Assembly: GCF_029868325.1 (NCBI RefSeq)
Contig: NZ_JARWNW010000227.1
Coordinates: 1 to 32,424 of the forward strand
DNA length: 32,424 nucleotides
DNA from: Nocardia carnea
GTDB lineage: Bacteria; Actinomycetota; Actinomycetes; Mycobacteriales; Mycobacteriaceae
Reading direction: 5' to 3'
Shown here: one piece after another, positions 29,759-32,424 of the stretch
Position numbering within the stretch: the stretch's first letter is position 1
How the letters are laid out: each line of letters opens with the position of its first letter
Program-made: the position numbers and the translations under genes
The notes under the pieces: generated by a model
The model's database searches: none
What the model saw: only the letters and a program-made list of their open reading frames with translations
Told to the model about the DNA's origin: nothing

Positions 29759-31234
29759 TCACAGCTGGACGCACACGTTGGTCGGCTCGGTGTAGAAGTG
29801 CAGCGACGATTCGCCTCCCTCGCGCCCGATGCCCGAGAGCCCGACGCCACCGAACGGCGACCGCAGGTCGCGGAGGAACCAGGTGTTGACCCACGACATG
29901 CCGACGTTCATGGCTTGTGCGACGCGGTGCCCGCGTCGCAGATCGTTGGTCCACACGGCGGTAGCCAGCCCGTAGTCGGTGTCGTTGGCGAGCGCAACGG
30001 CCTCGGCCTCGGTATCGAACGGGATGAGCGCGGCGACGGGGCCGAAGATCTCCTCGCGCACCACACGGTCACGGTTGGTCAGGCCCGTCCACAGCGTGGG
30101 CTCGATCCACGAGCCGCCGTCGAGATCGGCACCCAGCGCCGGAATGCCACCGCCGGTGCGGACCTCGGCGCCCTCCGCCTCCGCGAGCTCCAGATAGGCC
30201 TGCACTTTCTGCCGGTGCTTCTGAGAGATCAGCGGACCGGTGGTGGTCGCTGTGTCGGTGGGCCGGCCCAGGCGGAGCCGCCCGGCGCGTTCGACGAGGC
30301 CCGCCACGATATCGCCGAAGACAGCGCGCTGGACGTAGACCCGCTCGGTGCACAAGCACACCTGCCCGGTGTTGGTGAAGATGGACCGGCTCAGGCCGTC
30401 GATCGCCTCGTCCAGGCAGACATCGTCGAAGACGACGGCCGCGTTCTTTCCGCCCAGTTCGAAGGACACCGGCCGCACCCGGGGTGCCACCGTCTTCATC
30501 ACGTGTGAGCCGGTCGCCGACGACCCGGTGAATGTCACGCCGTCGATGTGCGGGTGTTCGGTGAGGTAAGCGCCGGCGGAGTCGGCACCGAACCCGTGTA
30601 CGACGTTGTAGACGCCGCGCGGGAATCCGACCTCGGTCAGGACCTCCGCGAGCAGGGTCGCCGTGGACGGGGTGTCCTCGCTGGGTTTGACGACAACGGC
30701 GTTGCCGCAGGCGAGGGCCGGCGCGACCTTCCAGGTCAACAACAGCAGTGGGAGGTTCCACGGCACGATGACGGCGACGACTCCCAGCGGCTTGCGAACC
30801 GCGTAGTTGAGGGCCCGGCGACCCCCGCCCATCTCGGTGAGGAACGACTCCTGCCCAGCGGCGGAGACGACGTCGGCGAAGGTACGGAAATTGGCGGGCG
30901 CCCGGGCGATATCGAGTTCGCGCGCCTGGGTGACCGGCTTGCCGGTGTCGGCGATCTCGGCGGCTACGAACTCGTCGAAACGCTCCTCGATACGGTCCGC
31001 CGCGCGCCGCAACAGGTCGGCGCGGTCGCGGACCGGCCGTTGGGCCCCGCCGGCGGCGGGGGCGGCGCGGGCCGAGCCGACAGCGCGGTCGACGAGGCCG
31101 CGGTCTGCTTCGTGGACCTGCGCGAAGGTGGCACCGGTGGCGGGATCGACAGCGGCGAACGCCCGGTTCGGATCGGGGTCGACGAACGCACCGTCGACGA
31201 AGTTCCGGATCCACTCTTGCGGCTGTGCGGTCAT
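29759..31234 (-). CDS. nbaE: 2-aminomuconate-6-semialdehyde dehydrogenase
   Basis: The 491-aa NAD-dependent aldehyde dehydrogenase has the cofactor and catalytic motifs VVAVIVPWNLPLLLLTWKVA, VTFTGSSATGS, catalytic Glu in SFELGGKNAAVVF and catalytic Cys in FTNTGQVCLCTERVYV. The C-terminal NTWFLRDLRSPFGGVGLSGI and the early NFRTFADV carry the arginines that I associate with dicarboxylate-semialdehyde binding in AMSDH/HMSDH. It oxidises 2-aminomuconate-6-semialdehyde to 2-aminomuconate. It is the first gene of the minus-strand operon and starts at an ATG with a perfect GGAGGT. The segment ARAAPAAGGAQRPV is unusually Ala/Gly-rich for this family and could reflect drift or a sequence error, but the frame stays open. 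Confidence 0.92.
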   Translation of the reverse strand: MTAQPQEWIRNFVDGAFVDPDPNRAFAAVDPATGATFAQVHEADRGLVDRAVGSARAAPAAGGAQRPVRDRADLLRRAADRIEERFDEFVAAEIADTGKPVTQARELDIARAPANFRTFADVVSAAGQESFLTEMGGGRRALNYAVRKPLGVVAVIVPWNLPLLLLTWKVAPALACGNAVVVKPSEDTPSTATLLAEVLTEVGFPRGVYNVVHGFGADSAGAYLTEHPHIDGVTFTGSSATGSHVMKTVAPRVRPVSFELGGKNAAVVFDDVCLDEAIDGLSRSIFTNTGQVCLCTERVYVQRAVFGDIVAGLVERAGRLRLGRPTDTATTTGPLISQKHRQKVQAYLELAEAEGAEVRTGGGIPALGADLDGGSWIEPTLWTGLTNRDRVVREEIFGPVAALIPFDTEAEAVALANDTDYGLATAVWTNDLRRGHRVAQAMNVGMSWVNTWFLRDLRSPFGGVGLSGIGREGGESSLHFYTEPTNVCVQL

Positions 31235-31289
31235 ACCTCCACTGTGATCGAGATCGTCATGCCGGGGAAATGCAAATACGGACGCGACC

Positions 31290-31363
31290 TATGCCCGAAT
31301 GGTCATGTCCTTGGGGGTATTTCTCGGGACGGCGGCGTGCTGTATACCCGAATACATCCCCCG
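31290..31363. promoter_or_regulatory. Divergent control region with repeated TATRCCCGAAT
   Basis: The 189-bp gap between the divergent aldehyde dehydrogenase and hydrolase genes contains TATGCCCGAAT (31290-31300) and TATACCCGAAT (31343-31353), direct copies differing at one base and 53 bp apart, close to five helical turns. Between them GGGGGTATTTCTCGGG (starting near 31313) is an imperfect inverted match to CCCGAATACATCCCCC (31348-31363). These look like binding sites for one regulator acting on both transcripts. The regulator is not in the window. Confidence 0.5.
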
Positions 31364-31423
31364 CATCGTGCTGTGCGATATCCGCCGGCCGATTGCCATC
31401 GAACTCCCCCTAAGGAACACCAC

Positions 31424-32284
31424 GTGTCCGACCCACGAATCGATGCCGATTACAACGTTCGCAACACCGTCGCCCCCGAGGTCTTCGACAGGGTGATCGC
31501 CGACTACCGCGTGCGCTCGGACGAGGCCGTGCGGTGCCTGTCCGGGCACGAGGGCATCACCTATGACGAGGCCAGCGGCCAGCAGCTGGACATATGGGGT
31601 GTGGGCACCGAACCCCGGCCGGTTTTCCTCGCTGTTCACGGCGGCTACTGGCGGATGCTCTCTCGCCACGACACCGCATTCATGGCACGGGTGCTCGATG
31701 ACGCGGGCATCGCCACTGTCACCGTCGACTACGGCCTGGCGCCCGCCACACCGCTCGAAGAGATCGTCAGACAGGTGCGGGCGGCCGTCGCCTGGGTATT
31801 CCATCGCGGCGCGGGATACGGACTGGACCCGAACCGGATCGTCGTCGGGGGCAGCTCTGCGGGCGGGCACCTGACGGGTACGACGATGATGCCGGGCTGG
31901 CAGGCAGAGTTCGGCCTACCGGCAGACGTGGTCCGCGCCGCGATGCCGATCAGCGGCCTGTTCGATCTGCGTCCGCTGGTCGATTTCACCTCCGACTGGC
32001 TGCACCTGGACCCCGAGCGGGCCGCCGCGCTGAGCCCGGCGCTCTCCCCGCTGCGCACGGATGGCGCGGCGGACCCGGTGTCGGTGATCGCTGTCGCCGA
32101 GAACGACGGCGCCGGATTCCTCGAACAGAGTCGGCACTTCCACGACCTCTGGTCGGCGCGGTCGTCGAGCCGACTGCTCACTGTCCCCGACCGCAACCAC
32201 TACGACGTCTTCCTCGACCTGGCGCAACCCGATTCGGAACTGACCGGCGCACTGCTCGAACTCATCGCGGCAACCGAGAGCTAG
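31424..32284 (+). CDS. Alpha/beta hydrolase, probable arylformamidase
   Basis: The 286-aa alpha/beta hydrolase has an oxyanion-hole motif VFLAVHGGYWRMLSRHD, nucleophile Ser in VVGGSSAGGHLTG, and a C-terminal catalytic His in PDRNHYDVFLDL, with an acidic partner likely in VIAVAENDGAG. HGGYW plus GGSSAGG is the signature of the AFMID-type kynurenine formamidases and related esterases. This differs from the metal-dependent bacterial KynB, so no symbol is given. Lying divergent from a 3-hydroxyanthranilate catabolic operon, it most likely hydrolyses N-formylkynurenine; a different ester or amide substrate is possible. I chose the GTG at 31424 because AAGGA lies upstream; the longer frame runs back through the control region. 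A terminator follows. Confidence 0.85.
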   Translation: MSDPRIDADYNVRNTVAPEVFDRVIADYRVRSDEAVRCLSGHEGITYDEASGQQLDIWGVGTEPRPVFLAVHGGYWRMLSRHDTAFMARVLDDAGIATVTVDYGLAPATPLEEIVRQVRAAVAWVFHRGAGYGLDPNRIVVGGSSAGGHLTGTTMMPGWQAEFGLPADVVRAAMPISGLFDLRPLVDFTSDWLHLDPERAAALSPALSPLRTDGAADPVSVIAVAENDGAGFLEQSRHFHDLWSARSSSRLLTVPDRNHYDVFLDLAQPDSELTGALLELIAATES

Positions 32285-32314
32285 CGGGGACCACCGGCCG
32301 CAAACACCACTGAG

Positions 32315-32346
32315 CCCGGCCCCCATAGCGGGGGCCGGGGTTCGTT
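32315..32346 (+). terminator. Strong rho-independent terminator
   Basis: CCCGGCCCCC (32315-32324) pairs perfectly with GGGGGCCGGG (32330-32339) around a 5-base loop, followed by the T-rich TTCGTTTTA. It lies 31 bp after the hydrolase stop and just before the stop of the probable convergent gene. Confidence 0.8.
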
Positions 32347-32424
32347 TTAGCGTGAGAGCCATGCTGCGGCCGACTCCTCGCCCAGGGCTGCGGCCGGCTC
32401 CGCCCCGCCTGCCGTCGGCGACTC
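32347..32424 (-). CDS. Probable C-terminal end of a convergent gene (partial)
   Basis: On the minus strand an open frame enters from the right edge and reads ESPTAGGAEPAAALGEESAA then AWLSR before TAA (32347-32349). Third codon positions are almost all G or C, as expected for coding DNA in this genome, and the stop sits directly beside a terminator shared with the hydrolase gene. Only 25 residues are visible, so no function can be assigned. Confidence 0.45.
   Translation of the reverse strand, partial: ESPTAGGAEPAAALGEESAAAWLSR

Noticed and set aside
30548..31423. Upstream extension of the alpha/beta hydrolase
   Set aside because: It runs antisense to the aldehyde dehydrogenase and through the divergent control region; hydrolase homology and a ribosome binding site support the GTG at 31424.
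1..32424. CRISPR array, insertion sequence or transposase
   Set aside because: No regularly spaced repeats, no terminal inverted repeats flanking an ORF and no transposase motif were found on either strand.

Overview
The window comes from a high-GC actinomycete. Gene style (GTG starts, ATGA/GTGA overlaps, a small DUF5313-type membrane protein, a nitrobenzoate/kynurenine-type catabolic operon, NRPS/PKS content) fits Nocardia or a close relative in the Mycobacteriales. The genus is inferred from general resemblance, not from a search.

Left flank (1-2420): a poly-C tract, a 4-TM membrane protein, a small 2-TM DUF5313-like protein translationally coupled to an OhrR/MarR-type regulator (all on the minus strand), an AT-rich inverted repeat upstream of the regulator, and a tRNA-Pro(GGG) gene with its own terminator.

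Centre (about 2421-22679): one tightly packed plus-strand operon of eight genes, mostly joined by ATGA/GTGA overlaps. It encodes a discrete ACP, an FkbI-like acyl-ACP dehydrogenase, a KAS III-like enzyme, an FkbH domain fused to an NRPS adenylation-carrier didomain, a hybrid PKS/NRPS protein (KS, decayed AT, ACP, C, half-C), an FkbK-like 3-hydroxyacyl dehydrogenase, an NRPS (half-C, A, T, E, C) and a second NRPS (C, A, T, C). The FkbH/I/J/K set with no O-methyltransferase points to a hydroxymalonyl-type extender made on a discrete carrier from a glyceryl unit. The KS module has no working AT, so the extender must arrive in trans. Two amino acids are probably added, the first as the D-isomer, and there is no thioesterase: a terminal C domain is the only release candidate visible. 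I do not recognise this arrangement as a described pathway; it is the most interesting part of the window. A 12-bp perfect inverted repeat sits just upstream of the first start codon, and a frameshifted gene relic meets the last stop codon, marking a likely right boundary.

Right flank (22680-26803): the relic, two small stand-alone genes (one of unknown function, one resembling proteins often annotated ADP-ribosylation/crystallin J1), a TetR regulator divergent from a quinone-oxidoreductase-like gene with a multi-half-site operator and a 31-codon leader ORF between them, and a P-loop kinase-like gene.

Far right (26843-32424): a minus-strand five-gene operon encoding 3-hydroxyanthranilate dioxygenase, aminocarboxymuconate-semialdehyde decarboxylase, 2-aminomuconate deaminase, a 4-oxalocrotonate decarboxylase/hydratase-family enzyme and 2-aminomuconate-semialdehyde dehydrogenase. 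Together these carry 3-hydroxyanthranilate to 2-oxopent-4-enoate. A divergent plus-strand alpha/beta hydrolase resembles an arylformamidase, which links the block to tryptophan/kynurenine catabolism. A strong terminator follows, then the probable tail of a convergent gene.
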